NCBI RefSeq assembly: GCF_018476645.1
Contig: NZ_JAHCTB010000004.1
Coordinates: 404,121-468,120 of the forward strand
Direction of reading: 5' to 3'
DNA length: 64,000 nt
From: Aequorivita echinoideorum
GTDB lineage: Bacteria > Bacteroidota > Bacteroidia > Flavobacteriales > Flavobacteriaceae
In this document: piece by piece, positions 17,218 to 25,429 of the stretch
Layout of the letters: the number at the start of each line of letters is the position of its first letter
Position numbering within the stretch: the first letter of the stretch is position 1
Notes under the pieces: generated by a model
What the model was told of the DNA's origin: nothing
The model's input: only the letters and a program-made list of their open reading frames with translations
Database searches by the model: none
Made by a program: the position numbers and the translations under genes

Positions 17218-18765
17218 ATGAGCGATATAAAAGTACTTTGGGTAGATGATGAGATAGATTTACTGAAGCCACACATATTATTTCTTGAAAATAAAAATTA
17301 TAAAGTAACCACCGCGCAGAGTGGCTCTGAAGCTTTAGAGGAAATAAAAAAGGAAACTTTTGATATCGTTTTTCTTGATGAAAATATGCCCGGCCTTACG
17401 GGTCTGGAAACTTTGGCCGAAATAAAGGAGCAACAAGCTTCCCTTCCTGTGGTTATGATAACCAAAAGCGAAGAGGAATACATTATGGAAGAGGCAATTG
17501 GATCTAAGATTGCTGATTATCTCATAAAGCCCGTAAATCCCAATCAAATTCTTTTGAGCTTAAAAAAGAATTTGGACCACTCGCGGCTAATTTCTGAAAA
17601 GACAACATCAAACTACCAGCAGGAATTCAGAAAAATTGCCATGGATCTTTCTATGATCAATAGTCTTGATGGCTGGAAAGAGCTGTATCAAAAATTGGTC
17701 TATTGGGAATTGGAACTTGAGGATATAGAGGATTCCGGGATGTTTGAAATTTTGGAATCACAGAAGATTGAAGCCAATAACCAGTTTTTCAAATTTATAA
17801 ATAAAAACTATCCTGACTGGTTTAAGCAAGATGATGCCCCTACGATGTCCCACACACTTTTCAAAAACAAAGTGGTGCCGGAAATTTCCGAAGGACAATC
17901 CACGCTATTGGTGGTTATAGACAATTTACGTTTTGACCAATGGAAAGCTTTTGAACCTATTGTTGCGAATAGCTATAAGAAAATATCGGAAGAAATGTAC
18001 AGCAGCATTCTTCCCACCGCGACCCAATACGCACGAAATTCCATTTTCTCCGGATTAATGCCGAGTGAAATGGAAAAGTTGCATCCTAACTTTTGGTTGA
18101 ATGATACAGATGAAGGTGGAAAAAATATGCACGAAGAAGATTTTTTGGCAGCCCAATTGAAGAGACTGGGCTTGGATCTTAACTGGAGCTATCATAAAAT
18201 TTCTAGTTTAAAGCAGGGTAAAAAGTTAGTTGAAAACTTCAAAAGCCATAAAAATGAAGACCTAACGGTAGTTGTCTATAATTTTGTTGATATGCTTTCA
18301 CATTCCAAGACGGAAATGGAAGTGATCAAGGAATTGGCCTCCAATGATAAATCCTATAGATCCCTTACCCAAAGTTGGTTTAAGAACTCTCCCCTGTTGG
18401 AAATAATTCAACAAGCAGCCCGATTAGGATTTAAATTAATTATCACCACAGATCACGGCACCATAAATGTTAAGAATCCTTCCAAAGTTATTGGAGATAA
18501 AAATACCAGCCTCAATTTAAGGTACAAAACCGGGAAGAGTTTAACCTATGAAGAAAAAGAGGTGTTAGCCGTTAAGGATCCCAAGTCCATCCATCTGCCT
18601 ACTATAAATATGAGTAGCTCATTCATATTCGCAAAAGGAGATTATTTCTTTGCCTATCCCAATAATTATAACCATTACGTAAGTTATTACCGGAATACCT
18701 ATCAACATGGAGGTGTATCTTTGGAAGAAATGATTATTCCATTTGCCGTAATGATTCCAAAATAG
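17218..18765 (+). CDS. porX: PorX, T9SS two-component regulator with PglZ domain
   Basis: A 515-residue response regulator. Residues 1-120 form a receiver domain with acidic residues D10/D11, phospho-acceptor D54 (IVFLDENMPG) and the conserved lysine in YLIKPVNP. A helical linker follows, and the C-terminal half is a PglZ-type alkaline-phosphatase-fold domain with VIDNLRFDQWKAF, TTDHGTINV and a terminal QHGGVSLEEMIIP. PorX with the sensor kinase PorY controls type IX secretion genes in Bacteroidota, and its phosphodiesterase domain cleaves cyclic and linear oligonucleotides. PorY is not in the window. The gene is followed by tsaE on the same strand. Confidence 0.95.
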   Translation: MSDIKVLWVDDEIDLLKPHILFLENKNYKVTTAQSGSEALEEIKKETFDIVFLDENMPGLTGLETLAEIKEQQASLPVVMITKSEEEYIMEEAIGSKIADYLIKPVNPNQILLSLKKNLDHSRLISEKTTSNYQQEFRKIAMDLSMINSLDGWKELYQKLVYWELELEDIEDSGMFEILESQKIEANNQFFKFINKNYPDWFKQDDAPTMSHTLFKNKVVPEISEGQSTLLVVIDNLRFDQWKAFEPIVANSYKKISEEMYSSILPTATQYARNSIFSGLMPSEMEKLHPNFWLNDTDEGGKNMHEEDFLAAQLKRLGLDLNWSYHKISSLKQGKKLVENFKSHKNEDLTVVVYNFVDMLSHSKTEMEVIKELASNDKSYRSLTQSWFKNSPLLEIIQQAARLGFKLIITTDHGTINVKNPSKVIGDKNTSLNLRYKTGKSLTYEEKEVLAVKDPKSIHLPTINMSSSFIFAKGDYFFAYPNNYNHYVSYYRNTYQHGGVSLEEMIIPFAVMIPK

Positions 18766-18845
18766 AAATTAAAGCAATTTACACTTTATCCTGTTTTAAT
18801 GCATTTGTTGGATAAAATTATTATATTCGTACCGCCCTTTAACAT

Positions 18846-19259
18846 ATGGAATTAACCTATACCCATAACGAATTGCCAGAAGTTGCTAGAAAAGTAATTG
18901 AAATGGCAGATTCAAAAACCTACCTGTTTTACGGAGAAATGGGAGTGGGTAAAACAACCCTCATAACCGAAATAACAAAACAACTCGGTTTACAATATCC
19001 CGCTTCCAGTCCCACTTTTTCAATTGTGAATGAATATGAGCTCGAAAATGAGAGTATTTATCATTTCGATTTTTATAGGATAAATTCCGTTGAAGAAGCA
19101 TACGATTTTGGCATTGAAGATTATCTAAGTAGCAATAACATTTTATTAATTGAGTGGCCAGAGAAAATTGGCGATTTAATTACAAATGATTATAATCATA
19201 TTACTATAAAAAAGAATAAAAACGGAAGTAGAACTTTAAACTTAACGCCTGTGAGATAG
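18846..19259 (+). CDS. tsaE: tRNA threonylcarbamoyladenosine ATPase TsaE
   Basis: A 137-residue P-loop ATPase that works with TsaB and TsaD to make the t6A37 modification in ANN-reading tRNAs. The Walker A motif GEMGVGKTT is near residues 30-38. SPTFSIVNEYELENESIYHF and a Walker B-like NNILLIEWPEKI segment are the family signature. Length is normal. It follows porX at 80 bases, an order often seen in Flavobacteriaceae. Confidence 0.95.
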   Translation: MELTYTHNELPEVARKVIEMADSKTYLFYGEMGVGKTTLITEITKQLGLQYPASSPTFSIVNEYELENESIYHFDFYRINSVEEAYDFGIEDYLSSNNILLIEWPEKIGDLITNDYNHITIKKNKNGSRTLNLTPVR

Positions 19260-19416
19260 CATTGTATAGATAAATAAACATTTTTTTAGTTACTTTAAGT
19301 TGTTTGCCCCAAATCGCAAAAAATATAAAGCAGGGTTTTCTTTTGCAAAAAATTTATAAAGTTAACTCAAAAAAAGTTAAGATATTTTTCTTTTTTCAGT
19401 TTATGTTTGAAGCATT

Positions 19417-19428
19417 ATTAACCTCACA
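19417..19428 (+). promoter_or_regulatory. Shared leader box ATTAACCTCACA, copy 1
   Basis: This 12-base motif lies 13 bases before the first small lipoprotein ATG. It is identical to the motif at 20378-20389, which lies 12 bases before the second lipoprotein ATG. Both are preceded by TTTGAA at similar distance. The conservation of this short leader while the rest of the upstream regions differ suggests a regulatory or translation-initiation role. Confidence 0.5.
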
Positions 19429-19441
19429 TAAAACATATAAT

Positions 19442-19582
19442 ATGAAAACTGTAAAATCTTTATTTATCGTAGCAATTTTATCAATCGGAACATTTGCATC
19501 TTGCACTCCAGAAAGCATCCAGGATGAACAAGCTCCACAACAAATCAAAAAAAGCGATATCATCATACCTAGTAACGGGTAG
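19442..19582 (+). CDS. Small lipoprotein, 46 aa, copy 1
   Basis: A short ORF: signal sequence MKTVKSLFIVAILSIGTFAS followed by a lipobox cysteine (FASC), then a mature part of only 26 residues. CTPESIQDEQAPQQI in the mature part is identical to that of the second copy at 20402-20542. The DNA differences between the copies in that stretch are all synonymous in this frame, which argues for selection on this peptide. The last 59 bases overlap the start of a membrane-protein gene in another frame. Function unknown; I know of no characterised homologue. Confidence 0.75.
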   Translation: MKTVKSLFIVAILSIGTFASCTPESIQDEQAPQQIKKSDIIIPSNG

Positions 19583-20036
19583 TATTATTGCGCTAATTAT
19601 AGCGGCATCACCTTATATTTTTTATTCATATACAAGTTTCCCACAAGAAAAAACGTGGGAAACTTTTTTATTTACATATACCGCAAATTGGTACCAGAAA
19701 GTTCAAGTGTCTGCTTGGACAATGATGGGTAAATTTGTTCCACTGTTTCTTTTAATAATATGGTTTATAACCTGTAAGCATTGGTGGTACCACACCATTC
19801 TCATTCCCATTGGAATGTTTGCATTTCAACTTTTTAGTGTATTCAATGATGACGTAGGAATTACTGATGAAGTTGAAATCTGGTGGTTATTTCCCATAAT
19901 GTTGGTGATAGTTCCATTCGTATATCTTATAAAAGCAAAACTTTCGCATAATCTTACAAAAGATGATCTGAAAGATTTTGAAAAGGAACTAGGCTCTAAT
20001 AAGGGTTTTTGGCAGTCTTTTAAAGATTTATTTTAA
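19524..20036 (+). CDS. Membrane protein of duplicated cassette, copy 1
   Basis: About 170 residues with four hydrophobic helices: TGSIIALIIAASPYIFYSY, FVPLFLLIIWFI, ILIPIGMFAFQLFSV and IMLVIVPFVYLIKAKL. Conserved features shared with the second copy are the CKHWW motif after helix 2, a DEVEIWWL or DEVEIVYL acidic motif before helix 4, and a charged C-terminal tail ending FWQSFKDLF. The only usable ATG is at 19524, inside the small lipoprotein gene; upstream there is only a TTG. The family is not known to me. Overlap with the lipoprotein suggests coupled translation and related function. Confidence 0.75.
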   Translation: MNKLHNKSKKAISSYLVTGSIIALIIAASPYIFYSYTSFPQEKTWETFLFTYTANWYQKVQVSAWTMMGKFVPLFLLIIWFITCKHWWYHTILIPIGMFAFQLFSVFNDDVGITDEVEIWWLFPIMLVIVPFVYLIKAKLSHNLTKDDLKDFEKELGSNKGFWQSFKDLF

Positions 20037-20377
20037 GCTCCCCAAATCGATTAAAATTTAATACGTAACTTAGTCGCAGCCATTTTCTACACGAATCTGA
20101 ATTTTAAGCATTTTGGGAAATACCTCGCTCCCATTACTTTCAGAAGAAAATGGAAAATTTATCATAAAGTATTTTACTGACAAAAAACTAATGTTAAACC
20201 ACTAAATCTACTGGTAGTATAAGTTTATGAACATTTACCGATTGCTTAAAACATTAAGAAATTAATGTTTTAGTGATATTAATTCAATAATTGATGTATT
20301 TAATTACGGAAAAACTTGTAAAGATACAATTAACATAATTAAGCATCATAAGTTTTTTCATAGTAAGTTTGAACCAT
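20037..20377. other. Intergenic stretch between the two cassettes
   Basis: No ORF of convincing length and no tRNA-like fold seen. It contains a perfect 11-base-pair hairpin at 20247-20272 and, at its end, the start of the leader shared with the first cassette. It does not resemble the region upstream of copy 1 except over the last 40-60 bases before the lipoprotein ATG. Confidence 0.5.
20247..20272. repeat. Perfect hairpin with GAAA loop
   Basis: Arms TAAAACATTAA and TTAATGTTTTA around the loop GAAA. There is no long T run after it, so it is a weak terminator candidate at best. It could also be an operator or an RNA structure between the two lipoprotein/membrane cassettes. Confidence 0.5.
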
Positions 20378-20389
20378 ATTAACCTCACA
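20378..20389 (+). promoter_or_regulatory. Shared leader box ATTAACCTCACA, copy 2
   Basis: Second copy of the motif at 19417-19428, 12 bases ahead of the second lipoprotein ATG, again with TTTGAA just upstream. Confidence 0.5.
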
Positions 20390-20401
20390 AAAACTTACAA
20401 A

Positions 20402-20542
20402 ATGAAAAACTCAAAGTATTTTATCGCACTAGCAATTTTTGCAACCGGATTATTCGTTTCTTGTACTCCAGAAAGTATTCAAGATGAACAAGCCCCCCAA
20501 CAAATCGACCCATGGACGGTCACTCCTCCGAGACAAGGATAA
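20402..20542 (+). CDS. Small lipoprotein, 46 aa, copy 2
   Basis: Same length and layout as the gene at 19442-19582: signal sequence MKNSKYFIALAIFATGLFVS, lipobox FVSC, then CTPESIQDEQAPQQI and a different tail DPWTVTPPRQG. The signal sequences differ freely while the 15 residues after the cysteine are identical, so that segment is probably the functional part. Its last 59 bases overlap the next membrane gene at exactly the same position as in copy 1. Confidence 0.75.
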   Translation: MKNSKYFIALAIFATGLFVSCTPESIQDEQAPQQIDPWTVTPPRQG

Positions 20543-21017
20543 AAAAAGCCTAATTCAAGGTGGGCTAGTAGTTTTTATTATAGCCATCACACCTTTTCTT
20601 TATTATTTATATGAAAGTTTCCCAATCGATTCACAAGTTTGGGAAACTTCTTTTTTTACCCTATCCACAAAATATCCCTCCTTGTATCAATATGCTTGGT
20701 TTTTAACCGGTAAGATTATTCCTGTAATACTGCTCTTAATGTGGTTTTTTACCTGTAAACATTGGTGGCATTGGATTATTTTGGTCCCTCTTGCAATGTA
20801 CATCTTCCAGCTTTGGGGCGTAATTAATCAAAGTAGAAACCAAGACGAGGTCGAAATTGTATATTTAATTCCGCTTATGATGGTGATCATACCGTTTGTA
20901 TATTTAATTAGGGCGCGTTTATTCAATAAAATTAGAGAAGATAATTTAAAAACATTTGAAGAAGAACTACTTCAGAAAAGAACTTTTTGGCAACAAATAA
21001 AAGATCTTTTTAGATAG
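20484..21017 (+). CDS. Membrane protein of duplicated cassette, copy 2
   Basis: About 177 residues, paralogous to the product of 19524-20036. It has four hydrophobic helices, CKHWWHWIILVPLAMYIFQL, DEVEIVYLIPLMMVIIPFVY, and the charged tail FEEELLQKRTFWQQIKDLFR. It differs mainly at the N-terminus, with an insertion after MNKPPNKS (THGRSLLRDKDKK). The only ATG in frame upstream of helix 1 is at 20484, inside the lipoprotein gene. Identity outside the motifs is moderate, so the duplication is not recent. Confidence 0.75.
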   Translation: MNKPPNKSTHGRSLLRDKDKKSLIQGGLVVFIIAITPFLYYLYESFPIDSQVWETSFFTLSTKYPSLYQYAWFLTGKIIPVILLLMWFFTCKHWWHWIILVPLAMYIFQLWGVINQSRNQDEVEIVYLIPLMMVIIPFVYLIRARLFNKIREDNLKTFEEELLQKRTFWQQIKDLFR

Positions 21018-21075
21018 AAAAATCGGCGTCAATCTTTAAAATATTATGTAAATTGATATTGCCAATTGTAAAAAC

Positions 21076-22275
21076 ATGACCAAGCCAAAATCCCCTTTTT
21101 CCAAATCCCAATTATTACCTCAAGAAGAAACACTTGAAATAGCTCGCGAAAAAGGAAATTTATTTATTGGAATACCCAAAGAAACCCATAGCCAAGAGAA
21201 AAGAATTTGCCTTACACCCGATGCCGTTAATGCAATTGTAAGCAATGGCCATAGAGTTTTAATTGAAAACGGAGCTGGTAATGAGTCTGGATTTTCGGAC
21301 AAAGAGTATTCAGATGCCGGAGCTAGCATGACTGCAGATACAAAAAAAGTTTTCGGTTGTCCCATGGTACTGAAGGTGGAACCACCAACACTCAATGAAC
21401 TGGAAATGATTAAACCGAAGACGGTTCTTATTTCTGCATTACAGCTAAAAACCCGCAAGAAATCTTATTTTGAAGCGCTAGCTAAAAGAAAGATTACAGC
21501 CTTAGCTTTCGAATTTATTAAAGATGAAGACCATAGCTACCCTGCTGTTAAAGCATTGAGCGAAATTGCAGGTACAGCTTCTGTATTGATCGCGGCAGAA
21601 TTGATGGTAAATGCTAAAAAAGGAAACGGTCTTCTTTTTGGAAACATTAGCGGCGTCCCTCCCATTGAAGTGGTAGTTATTGGTGCCGGGACGGTGGGTG
21701 AATTTGCCGTGCGATCCGCTTTGGGTCTCGGGGCAAACGTAAAAGTTTTTGACAGTTCGATTACAAAATTGCGAAGTATTCAAACCAATGTAAATAGAAT
21801 TTTATATACTTCTACCATTCAGCCCAAAAATTTGATGAAAGCGCTTTTACGGTGTGATGTTGCCATAGGTGCTGTTCGTGGACATAACCGTGCACCCATC
21901 ATCATTACTGAAGATATGGTAAAAAATATGAAAAAAGGTGCCGTCATTATTGATGTCTGTGTAGATATGGGTGGATGCTTTGAAACAACCGAAACTACTT
22001 CACACGATAACCCTACCATAATAAAACATGAGGTAATTCATTATGGAGTGCCAAACATTCCGGCAAGATATCCAAAAACCGCATCCATTTCCATCAGCAA
22101 TATCTTCACTCCCTATATTTTGGAAATCGCGGAAAGTGGTGGCTTGGAAAATGCAATTCAATTTGATAAGGGTTTGAAGAATGGTTTGTACTTTTACCGC
22201 GGAATTTTAACGAACAAAGCCGTTGCAGATTGGTTTGATATGCCACACAGCGACATTAATCTGTTCATTTTCTAA
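21076..22275 (+). CDS. ald: Alanine dehydrogenase
   Basis: A 399-residue NAD-dependent enzyme of the AlaDH/PNT family that interconverts alanine and pyruvate plus ammonia. The N-terminal catalytic domain has GIPKETHSQEKRICLTPDAV (residues about 33-52), holding the substrate-binding arginine, and KVEPPTLNELEMIKP. The NAD-binding Rossmann domain contains VIGAGTVGEFAVRSALGLGA, and VPNIPARYPKTASISISN is close to the C-terminus. The first 30 residues (MTKPKSPFSKSQLLPQEETL...) extend before the usual start, as in other Bacteroidota members. It is followed 14 bases later by a DUF4258 gene. Confidence 0.93.
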   Translation: MTKPKSPFSKSQLLPQEETLEIAREKGNLFIGIPKETHSQEKRICLTPDAVNAIVSNGHRVLIENGAGNESGFSDKEYSDAGASMTADTKKVFGCPMVLKVEPPTLNELEMIKPKTVLISALQLKTRKKSYFEALAKRKITALAFEFIKDEDHSYPAVKALSEIAGTASVLIAAELMVNAKKGNGLLFGNISGVPPIEVVVIGAGTVGEFAVRSALGLGANVKVFDSSITKLRSIQTNVNRILYTSTIQPKNLMKALLRCDVAIGAVRGHNRAPIIITEDMVKNMKKGAVIIDVCVDMGGCFETTETTSHDNPTIIKHEVIHYGVPNIPARYPKTASISISNIFTPYILEIAESGGLENAIQFDKGLKNGLYFYRGILTNKAVADWFDMPHSDINLFIF

Positions 22276-22289
22276 TTTTTGAATCACAA

Positions 22290-22667
22290 ATGAAGTTTAT
22301 TTACAGGTTAGCCTACTTTTCCGTTGGGCTTTTTTTAGGAATTGGGATTTTATTTTTCATTTTAAGCGGAAAGAAGACATCCTGTGCTTATGGGCCAGAA
22401 TCCAGAACACTTAAGAATATTCGGCTAAAACCTCGCGCATTTTCGGAAGAAGCGATGGATTTTTTCAATAAAAAGAATATTGATACAGCTTCTGTTTCAG
22501 AATTATTGGTAAATGGCGATGTACTTTTCTCGGAAAGCAACATAAAGCCGGAAGATTGCAAAGAATATGTTGTAGAAGGCGAATATTCAGATAATAATTT
22601 AAAAATTTACATCGAAAATTGTGAAGAAAAAGCCACAATTTTAAAGGCAAAACTTCTACCTAAGTAA
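22290..22667 (+). CDS. DUF4258 domain protein
   Basis: A 125-residue protein with one N-terminal membrane helix (LAYFSVGLFLGIGILFFIL, residues 7-25) and a small soluble domain of DUF4258 type: two-helix start (FSEEAMDFFNKKNID), then strands including CKEYVVEGEYSDNNLKIYIE. Related domains resemble small RNase-like toxin folds, but no active site can be claimed here. It lies 14 bases after ald and probably shares its transcript. It converges on proline dehydrogenase with two bases between stops. Confidence 0.8.
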   Translation: MKFIYRLAYFSVGLFLGIGILFFILSGKKTSCAYGPESRTLKNIRLKPRAFSEEAMDFFNKKNIDTASVSELLVNGDVLFSESNIKPEDCKEYVVEGEYSDNNLKIYIENCEEKATILKAKLLPK

Positions 22668-22669
22668 TT

Positions 22670-23845
22670 CTAAAGAATATTTCTCCGGACCCTTTCCTTT
22701 TTCAGTAAAGTCAGTTCCCTGCTTGTTTGCCCCGCCACTGATGTATTTTCTTCCGCTCTGCGTATAAGGTATGGCATTACATCCTTAACAGGACCAAATG
22801 GAATATACTTGGCTACGTTGTATCCCTCCTTCGCCAAGTTAAACGTAATATGATCGCTCATTCCGTAAAGTTGGCCGAACCAAACCCTTCTATCTTCTTC
22901 ATCAATCCCTTTTTCTTCCATCATTTGCATGGCCAAATATGTACTGGATTCATTATGGGTTCCAATAAATAAAGAGATATCATCCAGATTTTCTAAAATG
23001 TATTCAACAACAGTGTTAAATAAATCGTCCGTAGCTTTTTTGCTGATGCATATTGGCGATAAATATCCCTTTTCAATGGCGCGGTCACCTTCCTTTTCCA
23101 TATATGCACCCCGCACAACTTTAAATCCAAGTTTATAACCCTTGTCCTTTGCACGCTGGTGTGCTTTTTTCAAATAATTAAGCCTATCCCAGCGGTAGCA
23201 CTGTAATGTGTTAAATATTATTGGCTTCTGCTTATTATATTTTTCCATCATCTTTTCGCAAAGGTCATCTGCCGCATCCTGCATCCAGGATTCTTCCCCA
23301 TCAATCAATAAGCTTATATCACAATCAGAAGCGGTTTTTGCTACACGATCGTACCGTGTTTGAATATTTTCCCATTGTTTTTCCTCCTCCGGCGTCAATT
23401 TTTCTTTTTCAGTAATTTTTTGCCAAATCTTGAATCTCCCAAGACCCGTAGGCTTAAAAACTGAAAATGGCATCGCCGGTTTATTTTTTGAAAATTGGGT
23501 AAGCTCCATAACCTTTGCGGCAGTAGCATCAAATTGGGCATCTTCCTCTTTTCCTTCCACGGAATAATCCAATACCGAATAAACATTGGCATCGTACAGA
23601 TTATCCACCGTATCCATACAGTCCCGCTCATTTATTCCACCACAAAAATGATCGAAAACCGTTCGCTTTATAAGCCCTTCCACGGGAAGATTTAAATTTA
23701 GAGCCACTTTTGTGATAGCGGTACCAATCTTCACCAATGATTCTTTTGAAATCATTTTGAAAAGAAAATACGCACGTTCCAGTTGTGAATCACTCTTCAA
23801 TTGAAATGCGGTCTTTGTATTATCGAACAAGGTGTTTCGGCTCAT
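22670..23845 (-). CDS. Proline dehydrogenase
   Basis: A 391-residue FAD-dependent enzyme that oxidises proline to pyrroline-5-carboxylate. The TIM-barrel signatures are present: FKPTGLGRFKIWQKI, LLIDGEESWMQDAADDL, GYKLGFKVVRGAYMEKE and the C-terminal FGPVKDVMPYLIRRAEENTS that binds substrate carboxylate. It is the short, monofunctional form without a P5C dehydrogenase domain. The ATG at 23845 (MSRNTLFDNTKTAF) is preferred over 23869, which adds MYTFLKKY. It is divergent from aroB. Confidence 0.94.
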   Translation of the reverse strand: MSRNTLFDNTKTAFQLKSDSQLERAYFLFKMISKESLVKIGTAITKVALNLNLPVEGLIKRTVFDHFCGGINERDCMDTVDNLYDANVYSVLDYSVEGKEEDAQFDATAAKVMELTQFSKNKPAMPFSVFKPTGLGRFKIWQKITEKEKLTPEEEKQWENIQTRYDRVAKTASDCDISLLIDGEESWMQDAADDLCEKMMEKYNKQKPIIFNTLQCYRWDRLNYLKKAHQRAKDKGYKLGFKVVRGAYMEKEGDRAIEKGYLSPICISKKATDDLFNTVVEYILENLDDISLFIGTHNESSTYLAMQMMEEKGIDEEDRRVWFGQLYGMSDHITFNLAKEGYNVAKYIPFGPVKDVMPYLIRRAEENTSVAGQTSRELTLLKKERVRRNIL

Positions 23846-23927
23846 ATATTTTTTTAAAAATGTGTACAAATATACTTAGTTTTGAATTCTGAAAAAACGA
23901 GATAGACAATCATTTAGTCCCAATAAA

Positions 23928-24989
23928 ATGGATATTGAAAAAGGAACAGTTCTTAAAAATGAGGAGGGTTGGCTTGCGCTGGAAAAATTTCTTCTGAAGA
24001 AAAAACCTTCCAAGATTTTTATACTTGCAGATGAAAACACGAACATGCTGTGCACGCCTCTTTTCAAAAATAAACTGAAGATTAAAATTCAGTTCGAGGT
24101 CCTTACTATTCCCACAGGAGAAAAATATAAGAATATTGATAGCTGCCTGACGATTTGGGAAAAACTTTCTGAAAAAAATGCGGATAGAAATTCGCTTATA
24201 ATCAACTTGGGCGGCGGGATGATTACGGATATTGGCGGTTTCATAGCATCCACTTTCAAGCGCGGTATAGAATTTTTAAATATTCCCACCTCGCTCCTTG
24301 CCATGGTGGATGCATCGGTAGGTGGAAAGAACGGCGTGGATCTGGGACCTGTGAAAAATCAAATTGGGGTTATTAACAACCCTTTATTCGTACTAGTTGA
24401 AATGGATTTTTTGAAAACGCTCCCGAAAGAACAGCTACTCTCCGGTTGGGTTGAAATGCTGAAACACGGATTGATTTATTCTGAAAAATATTGGAATGAA
24501 ATGCAATCGCTCAATTTTGAAAATAATGAAGCATTAGAAAATGGAATATGGGAATCCATCAGAATTAAAAAAGAAATTGTCCAGAAAGATCCGTTTGAAA
24601 AAAACGAAAGAAAAACCCTTAATTATGGACATACGCTAGGCCATGCCATTGAAGCTTATTTTTTGGAAAATGCCGAAAAATCAACACTTTTACACGGCGA
24701 GGCAATTGCTATTGGCATCATTCTCGCAACGTATATTTCTCATAAAGAATTAAATTTCCCAAAAGATAAACTGAATGAAATTGCGCATCATTTCCAATCT
24801 TATTTTCCGAAGCAAAGTTTTTTCGAAGAAGATATAGCCAAGATTTTGAAATTTCTGATTTTTGATAAAAAAAATCAGAATGGAAAGGTTTTATTCGTTT
24901 TGTTGAAAGATATTGGAAACTATAGAACCGACTGTGTTGTTCCCAATTCCACCATTTTCAAAGCATTTGATTTTTATAAAAATTTCTAA
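23928..24989 (+). CDS. aroB: 3-dehydroquinate synthase
   Basis: A 353-residue enzyme of the shikimate pathway that converts DAHP to 3-dehydroquinate using NAD and a divalent metal. The NAD-binding GGGMITDIGGF motif is near residue 91. PTSLLAMVDASVGGKNGVD and the metal site (WVEMLKHGLIYSEKYW, NYGHTLGHAIE, HGEAIAIG) follow in order. The related aroQ (3-dehydroquinate dehydratase) lies 17 kb away in this window, so the pathway is not clustered. Confidence 0.95.
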   Translation: MDIEKGTVLKNEEGWLALEKFLLKKKPSKIFILADENTNMLCTPLFKNKLKIKIQFEVLTIPTGEKYKNIDSCLTIWEKLSEKNADRNSLIINLGGGMITDIGGFIASTFKRGIEFLNIPTSLLAMVDASVGGKNGVDLGPVKNQIGVINNPLFVLVEMDFLKTLPKEQLLSGWVEMLKHGLIYSEKYWNEMQSLNFENNEALENGIWESIRIKKEIVQKDPFEKNERKTLNYGHTLGHAIEAYFLENAEKSTLLHGEAIAIGIILATYISHKELNFPKDKLNEIAHHFQSYFPKQSFFEEDIAKILKFLIFDKKNQNGKVLFVLLKDIGNYRTDCVVPNSTIFKAFDFYKNF

Positions 24990-25066
24990 AAAAATTCTTG
25001 GAAATAGGCTTATGTCTTTTATTTTTGAATAGTTTTATAAACCAACCCAAACGCCTTAATTTAATA

Positions 25067-25360
25067 ATGAAGAGAATAATTGTTGATTACAGAAAGTTAA
25101 CCCCAGAGATACTTTCACTTTTAGTTGAAAAATATCCTGACGGATATGATGATGACCACGTAGTGACTTTTAAAAACGCTAAAAATGAGACGGTTGAGGC
25201 CGTGGAAGTACGAACTGAAGACACAGTTTTTTTAGTAAAAGTAAGTTCAAGATTAGAAACAACTATGGCAAATTTTGATGAAGAAGACTATGATGATGCA
25301 GACTTCAACGAGCCAATTAGTGAAATTCCGGACAAGAAAAAACTGGACGAAGAAGAATAA
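25067..25360 (+). CDS. Conserved hypothetical protein, acidic C-terminus
   Basis: A 97-residue soluble protein. The N-terminal half (MKRIIVDYRKLTPEILSLLV, then YPDGYDDDHVVTFKNAKNET) looks like a small alpha/beta domain, and the C-terminal third is strongly acidic (FDEEDYDDADFNEPISEIP). I do not know a function. In frame, a longer reading from 24998 exists but would begin in a TTG-type start with no conserved look; the ATG at 25067 is a good start. A strong terminator follows. Confidence 0.8.
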   Translation: MKRIIVDYRKLTPEILSLLVEKYPDGYDDDHVVTFKNAKNETVEAVEVRTEDTVFLVKVSSRLETTMANFDEEDYDDADFNEPISEIPDKKKLDEEE

Positions 25361-25378
25361 AATATTCAGTTTTCAGCA

Positions 25379-25412
25379 TTAAAAAAAGAGGCCATCAAGG
25401 CCTCTTTTTTTA
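25379..25412 (+). terminator. Bidirectional terminator between convergent genes
   Basis: A-run, stem AGAGGCC / GGCCTCT with a five-base loop (ATCAA), then a T-run. It separates the acidic hypothetical gene from the convergent DJ-1/PfpI gene and can serve both. Confidence 0.9.
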
Positions 25413-25429
25413 TTTCAATGAAATTAGAA

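Noticed and set aside
19304..19582. Longer reading through the first small lipoprotein
   Set aside because: It would place the signal sequence in the middle of the protein; the ATG at 19442 gives a normal lipoprotein.
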